A stretch of 35,164 nt of DNA from a virus, in IMG/VR virus record IMGVR_UViG_3300022847_000012, positions 1-35,164 of that record. One strand, written 5' to 3'. A program made the position numbers and the translations under genes. Of this stretch, positions 5,894 to 11,951 are shown piece after piece. Position 1 is the first letter of the stretch; each line of letters begins with the position of its first letter. Under the pieces are notes generated by a model, which was given only the letters and a program-made list of their open reading frames with translations, was not told the origin of the DNA and did not search any database.

Positions 5894-6327
5894 TGGACCC
5901 AATGACGACAGACTTGCCAATCTACCGCCAAGAGGTTTATCGTGCCCCTGTGCTGGTAAAACCCAGTGCCGAGATTAGAGTCTCGCAAGTCAGAGTGCCA
6001 CAAGGCGCTCCAGGTGCCTTTTTTTACGCCCATAGTTTTATGGTGGGTGTGGTGGGGGAACTTCGGTGCGCCGTCTCTCTGAGCGGTAACTCTAACTCCA
6101 CTACATCCGCCACCCAATTGATTAGAGTCAATCGTGGCGGTTCTCGAACATCAGAGGATCTAAGCCATGCATTCGCCTGTGCGCGTCATACAGACGCCGA
6201 CCCATACCATCACCATCCAGCTACTTTGCACCCTCACGATCAATCTAGTGCCTTCTGGCGCCGGTTTCGTGTGGGCATCGTGCGAAGACCCAACCTATCT
6301 GCTTACGTTCAAGGAGCATGCCGATGA
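5890..6327 (+). CDS. ORF over the immunity-RNA region, Ash-like (doubtful coding)
   Basis: This 145-codon frame starts in an ATGA overlap with the previous gene. Its middle (GAFFYAHSFMVGVVGEL) resembles ORFs annotated as phage Ash-family proteins, as I recall them. Nearly all of the frame covers the structured RNA at 5970-6140, and its 3' half is overlapped in another frame by the 54-aa ORF at 6167-6331. Conservation of Ash-type ORFs may reflect the RNA rather than a protein. Confidence 0.35.
   Translation: MMDPMTTDLPIYRQEVYRAPVLVKPSAEIRVSQVRVPQGAPGAFFYAHSFMVGVVGELRCAVSLSGNSNSTTSATQLIRVNRGGSRTSEDLSHAFACARHTDADPYHHHPATLHPHDQSSAFWRRFRVGIVRRPNLSAYVQGACR
5970..5985 (+). ncRNA. Hairpin exposing a TTAGAG loop (seqA-like)
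   Basis: CGAGA-TTAGAG-TCTCG is a 5-bp stem with a six-base loop. The loop plus the next base (TTAGAGT) is complementary to ACTCTAA at 6089-6095. An identical loop is exposed at 6117-6132. Confidence 0.6.
5993..6010 (+). promoter_or_regulatory. Candidate antiterminator hairpin
   Basis: GAGTGCC-ACAA-GGCGCTC forms a 7-bp stem with one G-U pair. It shares bases 6004-6010 with the terminator hairpin that follows, so the two are mutually exclusive. Confidence 0.5.
6004..6025 (+). terminator. Intrinsic terminator/attenuator before the replication genes
   Basis: GGCGC-TCCAG-GTGCC forms a five-pair stem (one G-U), extendable by two A-U pairs, followed directly by seven T residues. It lies inside the rightward early operon, upstream of the replication initiator. 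The overlapping hairpin at 5993-6010 would prevent its formation. Confidence 0.6.
6027..6106 (+). ncRNA. Putative P4 CI/P1 C4-type antisense immunity RNA
   Basis: The segment can fold into a branched RNA. CCATA-GTTT-TATGG forms a small 5' hairpin. TGTGGTGG (6048-6055) pairs with CCACTACA (6098-6105) as the closing stem. CCG-T-CTC-TCT-GAG-CGG (6071-6086) forms an inner hairpin. The single-stranded ACTCTAA (6089-6095) lies beside it and is complementary to the loops of the hairpins at 5970-5985 and 6117-6132. This is the arrangement of the P4 immunity locus, where seqB in the CI RNA pairs with seqA and seqC. The family assignment is inference. Confidence 0.5.
6107..6140 (+). ncRNA. Long hairpin exposing a second TTAGAG loop (seqC-like)
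   Basis: CCGCCAC (6107-6113) pairs with GTGGCGG (6134-6140), and inside them ATTGA-TTAGAG-TCAAT forms a second stem. The decamer GATTAGAGTC at 6120-6129 repeats that at 5973-5982, while the stems differ and keep pairing, which argues for selected RNA structure. Confidence 0.6.
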
Positions 6328-6331
6328 GTAG
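6167..6331 (+). CDS. Small hypothetical protein (54 aa) before the replication gene
   Basis: The ATG has AGAGGA eight bases upstream, and the frame is open for 54 residues. Its stop overlaps the start of the replication gene (ATGAGTAG), which suggests coupling. The sequence is rich in Thr and hydrophobic residues (PTHTITIQLLCTLTINLVPSG). I recognise no family. It competes with the Ash-like frame, and its better ribosome-binding site makes it the likelier protein. Confidence 0.55.
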   Translation: MHSPVRVIQTPTHTITIQLLCTLTINLVPSGAGFVWASCEDPTYLLTFKEHADE

Positions 6332-7115
6332 GTTGCTGCTCGATGAGCCACCCCTTGTTCTACAGAAATCCCTAGCCGTGGTGCTGGGTCTAAATGAAGC
6401 AATTTTGATCCAACAAATCCACTACTGGACAACTATTTCTGAGCCGGATGAAGAGGGAAATGTTTGGGTAGTTAAGAGCCAAGATGACCTCGAAAAAGCA
6501 TTCCCATTTTGGTCAAAAAAGACGATATCAAGGATCACTACCGCGCTCAAAAACCGCGAAATATTGACTGCTGTTCAGGCGAAGAACTGGAATCGCACTT
6601 ACAAATATATGATCAATTACGGCCAATTAGAGGCCGATACTGTCCGCATGCATGCGGACAAGTTGTCCGCTTGGAAGGAGACAGATTGTCCGGATGCAAG
6701 TGGACAACCTGTCCGCATCAGATGCGGACAACTTGTCCCCTTGTTCAATAGAGATAAGAATACTACTGCTGCTACTGGTGACCATCCCCAAGGTGCAAGT
6801 GGACAGTATGAGGGATTTGATTACCTCAATTGGGAACCTGACGACCGACAAGTCCAATATTTGAAACGGACGACCGGCCTCGATATCGATGAAAATGTTT
6901 TGGTCAAGTTTCGGATGTACGCCATGGAGACTGAGCAGAATCCGCGCACCCTCGGAACGCGATTAACAGGCTGGCTGCAAAGCGAGAAATTGACCGACTC
7001 CAAAGCCACCCGACCGAACTCTAAAAAATCTGTCACCCAGTCAAACCAAAACGTTGTCGACGAGCTCATGTCTCGGATGGACGAAGACGGCAATTTAACC
7101 GGAGCGAAAACATGA
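6324..7115 (+). CDS. Phage replication initiator (winged-helix, DnaT-like C-terminal domain)
   Basis: The ATG at 6324 has AAGGAG seven bases upstream, better than the ATG at 6318. The 263-residue protein begins with the replisome-organiser pattern LLLDEPPLVLQKSLAVVLGLNEA, with a winged-helix region up to about residue 100 (YWT, FWSKKTISRITTALKNR). A variable linker (~106-140) is encoded by iteron-like repeats. The C-terminal domain ~170-222 (NWEPDDRQVQYLKR, FRMYAMET, RTLGTRLTGWLQSEK) resembles the DNA-binding part of DnaT-like proteins. It should bind the origin within its own gene, as lambda O does, and pass DNA to the helicase loader encoded next. Confidence 0.8.
   Translation: MSRLLLDEPPLVLQKSLAVVLGLNEAILIQQIHYWTTISEPDEEGNVWVVKSQDDLEKAFPFWSKKTISRITTALKNREILTAVQAKNWNRTYKYMINYGQLEADTVRMHADKLSAWKETDCPDASGQPVRIRCGQLVPLFNRDKNTTAATGDHPQGASGQYEGFDYLNWEPDDRQVQYLKRTTGLDIDENVLVKFRMYAMETEQNPRTLGTRLTGWLQSEKLTDSKATRPNSKKSVTQSNQNVVDELMSRMDEDGNLTGAKT
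6641..6742. repeat. Iteron cluster, probable replication origin
   Basis: Eight copies of a ~10-bp motif, TTGTCCGCAT or its complement, lie in about 100 bases: 6641, 6652 (rev), 6663, 6687, 6698 (rev), 6709, 6722 (rev) and 6733. A ninth, weaker copy is at 6797-6806. They form dyads, including the perfect 20-bp palindrome at 6641-6660, GCGGACAA-G-TTGTCCGC, and TGTCCGCAT-CAG-ATGCGGACA. The position inside the initiator gene, between its two domains, matches lambda ori within O. Confidence 0.75.
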
Positions 7116-7678
7116 AACAGGGAACTAGAGATCGAGAATTGGTGCCGTTCTTGAACGAGACCGCTGAGTATTACCAACGCAACATTTCTGGCGGTCAGCT
7201 CGAAACCTACTGCACCGCATTGCGGCGATGGCCGTTGGACCGATTGCTGAAAGCCAGGTCGATGCACTACGAGGATCCCAATGGCGGTCAGTTCTTCCCG
7301 AAGATTGCCGACTTCATTCGATGCATCCAGCTGTCCAAACCAGCGAACGACGAGACCTTTCAGAAAATATTTGGGGTCCACCCGGATACCCCATATCAAA
7401 ACACCAGACGGTTTGCTTCCGCGCTTTACTGCAAACGGGTCTGCGGCTTCGCGGTTAAATCAGCGCTGGCGCTAACCTACGAGGGGCCCATGCCGCTCAT
7501 GGAATACATCGCCGATTGTTCGACACCGAATTCGGCGACCCTGCACAGCATCACCGGAGACGAGCAAACACAAAAGCCATCCGGTTTAGATCTCACTCAC
7601 GACATGTGCTGGAAGGAGTTTTTCTCGGGGTTTGATCAACTCTGGACGGAACACCACGGTCGAGAGTCGATGGCATGA
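7112..7678 (+). CDS. Putative helicase loader/replication protein (P-like)
   Basis: This 188-residue protein overlaps the initiator gene by four bases. Its N-terminus (EYYQRNISGGQLETYCTALRRWPLDRLLKA, then FFPKIADFI) matches a pattern common in proteins next to phage initiators that replace lambda P. Helicase loading is inferred from position and pattern only; no ATPase motif is visible. It overlaps the following gene by four bases. Confidence 0.55.
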   Translation: MKQGTRDRELVPFLNETAEYYQRNISGGQLETYCTALRRWPLDRLLKARSMHYEDPNGGQFFPKIADFIRCIQLSKPANDETFQKIFGVHPDTPYQNTRRFASALYCKRVCGFAVKSALALTYEGPMPLMEYIADCSTPNSATLHSITGDEQTQKPSGLDLTHDMCWKEFFSGFDQLWTEHHGRESMA

Positions 7679-7905
7679 CTCGCGCTGCCGTTAGAGCAAA
7701 GATTTATAGCTTGTATTTACGACGCATCTCATCCGGCACGCCAAGCGAGCCGCCTGCTGGTTACTCTTTCCCGATCGCCAAGCTGGTGAATGATTTCCGA
7801 CTACCGACAGGCAACACAGCCAGGGAACGCGAGGAGGCGCACCGCGAGCTAGACCGGCTCTTCGAAGCCGAGTGGACGAAACACCAACAAGGGGCCACGG
7901 CATGA
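7675..7905 (+). CDS. Small hypothetical early protein
   Basis: This 76-residue protein overlaps both neighbours by four bases. It contains EPPAGYSFPIAKLVNDFRLP and an Arg/Glu-rich helix (AREREEAHRELDRLFEAEW). It has no recognised function, and the tight coupling suggests an accessory role in the replication cluster. Confidence 0.6.
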   Translation: MTRAAVRAKIYSLYLRRISSGTPSEPPAGYSFPIAKLVNDFRLPTGNTAREREEAHRELDRLFEAEWTKHQQGATA

Positions 7906-8351
7906 GCAACGATTTCCACGTTCCAGATCGCGAGGCTGATCTCGAACTCGTTGGATACCTGCGTCGCTGGTGCCTGACCGATCGCGACGCGGAAGGCAAG
8001 CAGGGTCGATATTACCTGCATAATATTCAAGGGCCGGACGAACCTTGTTTCCATGACCATCCCTGGTCGTTTCGTTCTGTCGTCCTGTCGGGTGGCTATA
8101 AGGAAATGCGACCGGGCTTCGGCGATCAACGCATTGTCACCGATCGAATGGCTGGCACTACCCGCGAAATGAACGCCACGGATCCGCATTACATTTCGGA
8201 GGTACTACCGAACACCTGGACGCGAATTATCACCGGCCCGGTGGTGCGGCATTGGGGCTTCTACGACGCGGCTGGCCAGTGGGTCTTGCACAGCGATTAT
8301 GAGGGAAACCGAAAAGTTAAAGTGATCCGGCGCAATGGGTACCAGTCATGA
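7902..8351 (+). CDS. Cupin-like beta-barrel protein
   Basis: The ATG at 7902 (149 aa) overlaps the previous stop (ATGA), so the upstream in-frame ATG at 7872 is less likely. FHDHPWSFRSVVLSGGYKE has the HxHPW and GGYxE features of cupin-like metal-binding barrels, with a second histidine cluster near RHWGFYDAAGQW. Small proteins of this kind occur in many phages with no assigned role. A metal-dependent enzyme or a sugar/nucleotide-modifying activity is conceivable but not shown. Confidence 0.6.
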   Translation: MSNDFHVPDREADLELVGYLRRWCLTDRDAEGKQGRYYLHNIQGPDEPCFHDHPWSFRSVVLSGGYKEMRPGFGDQRIVTDRMAGTTREMNATDPHYISEVLPNTWTRIITGPVVRHWGFYDAAGQWVLHSDYEGNRKVKVIRRNGYQS

Positions 8352-8656
8352 GCCTGCTGGATTTAATCGGGATACTCACCTTGTCGACAATCTGGTGCTT
8401 GACTGGCATGCACTTCGCCGATCGCCAACGGTCAAGCCGACACTCGGGATTCTGCCAATGCCGGTCCCGGCGCGTCGTATCGATTACCCATGAAAATCTC
8501 CACATCTGCCACCGCTGTATCAAGCCGCTTGATAGGAATCGCGTAAAGGAAAAGGCAACCGGCTCAGGAGTATCCGAACCGGCTGCACCGCAGAAGCGTC
8601 CGGAGACGTGTACCACGAGCGCCAACGTTATCAATTTTAAACGGGATGGGGAGTAG
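8348..8656 (+). CDS. Membrane-anchored Cys-rich small protein
   Basis: This 102-residue protein overlaps its predecessor by four bases. The N-terminal hydrophobic segment LLDLIGILTLSTIWCLTGM is a likely membrane helix. CQCR and CHRC pairs follow, about 18 residues apart, suggesting a zinc-binding ribbon, then a Pro/Ala-rich tail. Function unknown. Confidence 0.5.
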   Translation: MSLLDLIGILTLSTIWCLTGMHFADRQRSSRHSGFCQCRSRRVVSITHENLHICHRCIKPLDRNRVKEKATGSGVSEPAAPQKRPETCTTSANVINFKRDGE

Positions 8657-8659
8657 AAC

Positions 8660-9118
8660 ATGGCTCGAATCCTTGTAAGCCTTTTGCTCTTGACCACATT
8701 GCCATGCCTGGCATCCACGCTCGTCGGTTATAGCCAACCGTTTTACATCGACACAGGTTTAGACGGTGGCGACGTGGGCGGTTATGGGATCCACCTCGAG
8801 TACTCGCCCCATGAGCGATGGTTTATCGCTTACGACCGACTACAACGCGTCAAGCGGCGCGACGATGGTGAGGTAAACAATCAAGATTTCATCACCGGCG
8901 GTTATCGGTACACCGTCGCCAACGGTTTCCAAACCCACGCCGGCATCGCCATCAACGAACGCTCTGACGTGCTCGGTAGTCCTACCAGTTTCAATATCGG
9001 AGTCGGCTACCAATTCGATCGGATCCGCGTGTCCTGGAATCACTGGTCGAACGCCAACACCAACGAGGTCAATCACGGATTCGATGTGCTAACGATCGCA
9101 TGGAGGTTAAAGCTATGA
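8660..9118 (+). CDS. Outer-membrane beta-barrel protein, PagL/acyloxyacyl-hydrolase-like
   Basis: This 152-residue protein has a Sec signal peptide at residues 1-19 (cleavage near CLA-ST), followed by alternating short strands with aromatic girdle residues, consistent with a small outer-membrane barrel. Near the C-terminus, NHWSNANTNE carries an H-x-S-N-A pattern (His128, Ser130) like the HYSNA segment with the catalytic His and Ser of the lipid A deacylase PagL. The third catalytic residue is not certain. It may alter LPS or the surface of the lysogen (inference). It sits among early genes without an obvious link to replication. Confidence 0.6.
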   Translation: MARILVSLLLLTTLPCLASTLVGYSQPFYIDTGLDGGDVGGYGIHLEYSPHERWFIAYDRLQRVKRRDDGEVNNQDFITGGYRYTVANGFQTHAGIAINERSDVLGSPTSFNIGVGYQFDRIRVSWNHWSNANTNEVNHGFDVLTIAWRLKL

Positions 9119-9612
9119 GCGAGAACGTCTTAAATCTTCTCACGGATGAATTAATTAAGCGGGGGTATCACGTCAGCAAGGCTTATCCGGATTTCTTGTT
9201 TGCCGGTCTCACGAACTTTTTAAGTGACCATGATTCGATCGCAACAGAGATGGAAGGTCTGCGGGTACTAAAACAAACAATGATCGATGGGATTGAGCCG
9301 CAGGAGTCCGGACCCTATTACATCGATGTGGTCGACGAAGTTGCGGTCGCTCTATGGGGTCAGCCTGTAGTCGAAGCTGCGCGACCGGATAGAGTCCGGC
9401 CGCAGATCAACCTCGATGTGGATTGTATGCAGGCCGTCGCGATCGATTTAGTGGTGCGAGAGCAAGTTGTGAGCGTGAGTTTCGTACAGCGGAGCCTAGA
9501 TATTGCTTATGGCAGGGCTCGCGACATCGTTGATCAGATGGAGGCGTTAAACATCATCAGCGGCATGGACTCACATGGCCGCCGAAAAGTACTCCACAAG
9601 GCAGAAGGCTGA
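9115..9612 (+). CDS. FtsK gamma-domain-like DNA-binding protein
   Basis: The ATG at 9115 (165 aa) has GGAGG eight bases upstream and overlaps the previous stop. Residues ~104-160 (VQRSLDIAYGRARDIVDQME, then a wing and SHGRRKVL) closely follow the FtsK gamma winged helix (VQRxFxIGYNRAxRIIEQME, GNREVL). That domain reads KOPS sequences and activates XerD. The N-terminal 100 residues are unrecognised, and no ATPase motor is present. A role in Xer-linked recombination, segregation or interference with host FtsK is inferred. Confidence 0.75.
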   Translation: MSENVLNLLTDELIKRGYHVSKAYPDFLFAGLTNFLSDHDSIATEMEGLRVLKQTMIDGIEPQESGPYYIDVVDEVAVALWGQPVVEAARPDRVRPQINLDVDCMQAVAIDLVVREQVVSVSFVQRSLDIAYGRARDIVDQMEALNIISGMDSHGRRKVLHKAEG

Positions 9613-9998
9613 TGTCTTACTGCAGATGGTCTAGCGATTTCTTTGAGTGCGATGTGTATGTCTACGAGTCGCTAGAGGGCTGGGAGACTCACGTCGCTGG
9701 CCGAAGATTGCGAGAGCAGGTACCAGCAGACATCAAGGCGATGCCAACCGATACAACAGACGAATGGATTGAGCAGCACCTGGCTGAGGCGAAGTGGCGC
9801 CACGAGTTGGTTTCTAACGACGAGGACTATATCGAGTTATCCACGATTAGTAATTACGCCGGGAAATATTTCTGCGATGCGTCCCCGGGACTCTGTGCCG
9901 ATCGGTTAGAGGCAATCAAGTCCTCTGGACTAAACGTGCCGCAGTACGCGATCGATGAATTACGTGACGAGGAAAAGAGCGTGAGGTTTAAGCAATGA
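9612..9998 (+). CDS. Conserved phage hypothetical protein (MSYCRWSS family)
   Basis: This 128-residue protein begins MSYCRWSSDFFECDVYVYES, a pattern seen at the start of many small siphophage proteins of unknown function. The middle is acidic with a helical EWIEQHLAEAKW segment. It overlaps the upstream stop by one base and the next ORF by four. Confidence 0.65.
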   Translation: MSYCRWSSDFFECDVYVYESLEGWETHVAGRRLREQVPADIKAMPTDTTDEWIEQHLAEAKWRHELVSNDEDYIELSTISNYAGKYFCDASPGLCADRLEAIKSSGLNVPQYAIDELRDEEKSVRFKQ

Positions 9999-10243
9999 CC
10001 AATGTTATGCATGGCTGCGAAGAGTGCGGAACGCTTTATCTGCCAAAGCGCACGGACCAGAGGTACTGCACGACTCGATGTAATCACAGAGTTTTACAGC
10101 GCGAACTACGAGCCAGGCGAAAAGCTGCGCGGCTTGAAAATAGCGAGCCAGCAACCGAGAGCATTGATACGTTCTCGCTACTGACTAAACCCTGGACGCT
10201 GCTGGGTATCGGACTGCAAATAACGGAGAGGACTTCACCATGA
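9995..10243 (+). CDS. Small Zn-ribbon protein with LLTKPW motif
   Basis: This 82-residue protein has CEEC followed by YCTTRC, a four-Cys zinc ribbon, then an Arg-rich helix and LLTKPW near the C-terminus. It shares this plan with the leftward gene at 798-1004. HNH-like proteins often begin with a similar CxxC...YCSxxC finger, but no HNH core is present. Probable nucleic-acid-binding accessory protein. Confidence 0.65.
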   Translation: MTNVMHGCEECGTLYLPKRTDQRYCTTRCNHRVLQRELRARRKAARLENSEPATESIDTFSLLTKPWTLLGIGLQITERTSP

Positions 10244-10572
10244 TCAGAGATTTAGAAGAGCGAAAAATGATGGCGGCGTTCGCACTTGAAAAGATGTTCA
10301 AGGGCGACAGTTTTAGCATTTGCAAGATCGACGATGCATGCAAATTAATGGGGCGCTCCGGTAGCGGTCCTTCTTATGACAAGTTGCACGCACTCCACTG
10401 CGTCAAGTTCGGCGAGATACCCGCAAACATCATGCAGCTGATTCCTACTTGGATAAACGAGGTGCTGGGCGGCCCGCGATTGTCTGTGGTCCAGATACCA
10501 GCACTCCATGAAGGCAATAAGAGTCTGCTGTCGATCGAGGACTACGACATTCAACCAAAGCAAATCAAATAA
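10240..10572 (+). CDS. Hypothetical early protein
   Basis: This 110-residue protein overlaps the preceding stop by four bases. The sequence contains LHALHCVKFGEIPANIMQLIPTWINEVLG; no family is recognised. Its coding frame continues to 10572, overlapping the frame that later becomes the next gene. Confidence 0.6.
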   Translation: MIRDLEERKMMAAFALEKMFKGDSFSICKIDDACKLMGRSGSGPSYDKLHALHCVKFGEIPANIMQLIPTWINEVLGGPRLSVVQIPALHEGNKSLLSIEDYDIQPKQIK

Positions 10573-10585
10573 AGGAGCCTGGTGC

Positions 10586-11002
10586 GTGACTGACAACCTG
10601 ACCGAGAAAATGAAGGAAATTGTGGTGCGGAGGTTTCTGACCGGCGATACAGCATTCCGTATATCGGACAGCTTTGGCGTCGAGGTGGTGGAGGTCGATG
10701 ATGCCATCCGGGATCATTTAGATCAGCGAAGTGATGTGGTGCCGAGAACAGCAGCCATGCTCGCCACACTGATCATTATGGAGCTTCGCGCCGTGTCGGA
10801 ATACAACTGCGCTGGTCTCCACTTTCCGGACTTCAAGCATCTGCCGAACCTTCCCGGATACATCGAGCAGCCTTCGGAATTGAAGTGCATAGAGACTGAG
10901 TGGGTGCGTCAGCAGGGTGGCATGACGCCAGGACAGTACTACGGCACGACCGCTTATCCATTAGGTGGCGAACACTACCTGGTCGTGGACTTCACAGATT
11001 GA
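10586..11002 (+). CDS. Hypothetical protein with HTH-like N-terminus
   Basis: The GTG at 10586 is preferred (138 aa) because AAGGAG lies eight bases upstream; the frame extends back to 10508 inside the previous gene. Residues ~10-40 (VVRRFLTGDTAFRISDSFGVEVVEVDDAIRDHL) look like a helix-turn-helix. The C-terminal half has Cys, His and Tyr residues but no known motif. Confidence 0.55.
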   Translation: MTDNLTEKMKEIVVRRFLTGDTAFRISDSFGVEVVEVDDAIRDHLDQRSDVVPRTAAMLATLIIMELRAVSEYNCAGLHFPDFKHLPNLPGYIEQPSELKCIETEWVRQQGGMTPGQYYGTTAYPLGGEHYLVVDFTD

Positions 11003-11220
11003 AAATAAGGTGTCGATTTTGCAAAGCACGATTGATCTGGTTGAAGCACCCAACGCTACCGGCAGGAGTACTCACCCGATTCAATCACAAGTCGGAAGCG
11101 TCGCATCGCGCACAGTTGCCGTTCGACCCGACCCACCACAGCATACATACGGCGATCGAATGTCCAGAGTCGCCACCATGGGCTCGGAAGAAAGCCCGTA
11201 AAGCAGCAGGAGAATCCTAA
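10999..11220 (+). CDS. CxxC zinc-finger protein, tandem paralogue with TTG start
   Basis: The frame begins at TTG in a TTGA overlap with the previous stop and encodes 73 residues starting LKIRCRFCKARLIWLK. The next gene begins MAQCRSCKQQIVWLK, and both end their core with a His-rich segment and CP (HSIHTAIECP versus HVSHFKTCP), a C-C-H-C zinc site. The match to the neighbour supports this frame over the other frames open here. The ribosome-binding site is weak. Confidence 0.55.
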   Translation: MKIRCRFCKARLIWLKHPTLPAGVLTRFNHKSEASHRAQLPFDPTHHSIHTAIECPESPPWARKKARKAAGES

Positions 11221-11411
11221 TGGCGCAATGCAGAAGCTGTAAACAACAGATCGTGTGGCTGAAGACGGCTAAAGGTAAAAGCATGCCGGTCGACTATAGC
11301 GCCCAAAGAGGCAACGACGACGCTCGGGACCATGTGCTTTTTGATATCGATCGTCATGTGTCTCATTTTAAGACGTGTCCGGATGCCGCTCAACATCGAG
11401 GCAAGGGCTAA
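11220..11411 (+). CDS. Small C-C-H-C zinc-finger protein
   Basis: This 63-residue protein overlaps the upstream stop by one base (TAATG). CRSC near the N-terminus and HVSHFKTCP near the C-terminus make a probable zinc site, with the conserved stretch WLKTAKGKSMPVD between. Proteins of this form are widespread in phages just upstream of resolvase-like nucleases. Function unknown. Confidence 0.65.
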   Translation: MAQCRSCKQQIVWLKTAKGKSMPVDYSAQRGNDDARDHVLFDIDRHVSHFKTCPDAAQHRGKG

Positions 11412-11414
11412 AGC

Positions 11415-11951
11415 ATGACCGAGACGTGGTCGCTCGAAAAGTATCGCCATGAGATGGGACTCCCGCAGTTAGCCGGCAAGCCTGCAGCAGCGAAGCAGCA
11501 GGAAGTCGTTACCACTGCGCCGGTAATCCCTAAACCATCCAAGATGCGGAATGTTCCGACCTACATCGACACAATCCGTTTCGACAGCCGGATCGAGGGA
11601 GCCTATTACCTGCAGCTTCTGAGCGAAACCAACACAGGCATCGTGTCCCACTTCTTTCGTCAGGTCCGCATGGAGTGTGGTGCTGGAGTCGGTTACGTCC
11701 TGGACTTCCTAGTGGTCTACACCGATGGGTCGCTGCAATACGTCGACGTTAAAGGCCACGTGACCCGAACCTACAAAAACAAGAAGAAGCAGATCGAGGA
11801 TCGTTACCCGATCCAGATCAAAGAGGTTTATCGAAAAGACATATCAGCGTTTTACATCGCGTCAGCTAAGGCAATCAGTGAGATGGCGTTTTATCAAAAG
11901 CAAAAAGACTTAAAGGAACACCAGGCGATTACTCAACCTTACACTCAATGA
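11415..11951 (+). CDS. DUF1064-type PD-(D/E)xK nuclease (putative resolvase)
   Basis: This 178-residue protein contains FDSRIEGAYYLQLL (~55-68), then RQVRMEC, GYVLDFLVVYTDG and YVDVKGH, and a basic KNKKKQ. The order E...D...D-x-K (Glu61, DFLV Asp, VDVKG) fits the PD-(D/E)xK nuclease core of DUF1064 proteins. In this position phages often carry Holliday-junction resolvases (lambda Rap, Rus), so trimming of replication or recombination intermediates is likely. It overlaps the next gene by four bases. Confidence 0.7.
   Translation: MTETWSLEKYRHEMGLPQLAGKPAAAKQQEVVTTAPVIPKPSKMRNVPTYIDTIRFDSRIEGAYYLQLLSETNTGIVSHFFRQVRMECGAGVGYVLDFLVVYTDGSLQYVDVKGHVTRTYKNKKKQIEDRYPIQIKEVYRKDISAFYIASAKAISEMAFYQKQKDLKEHQAITQPYTQ

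Noticed and set aside
5866-6117. Minus-strand ORF of 83 codons
   Set aside because: Lies opposite the rightward early operon and over the structured RNA; no ribosome-binding site or neighbours on that strand.
10965-11201. Plus-strand ORF of 78 codons between the HTH-like and zinc-finger genes
   Set aside because: The overlapping frame at 10999-11220 encodes a zinc finger similar to the next gene, so that frame is the coding one.
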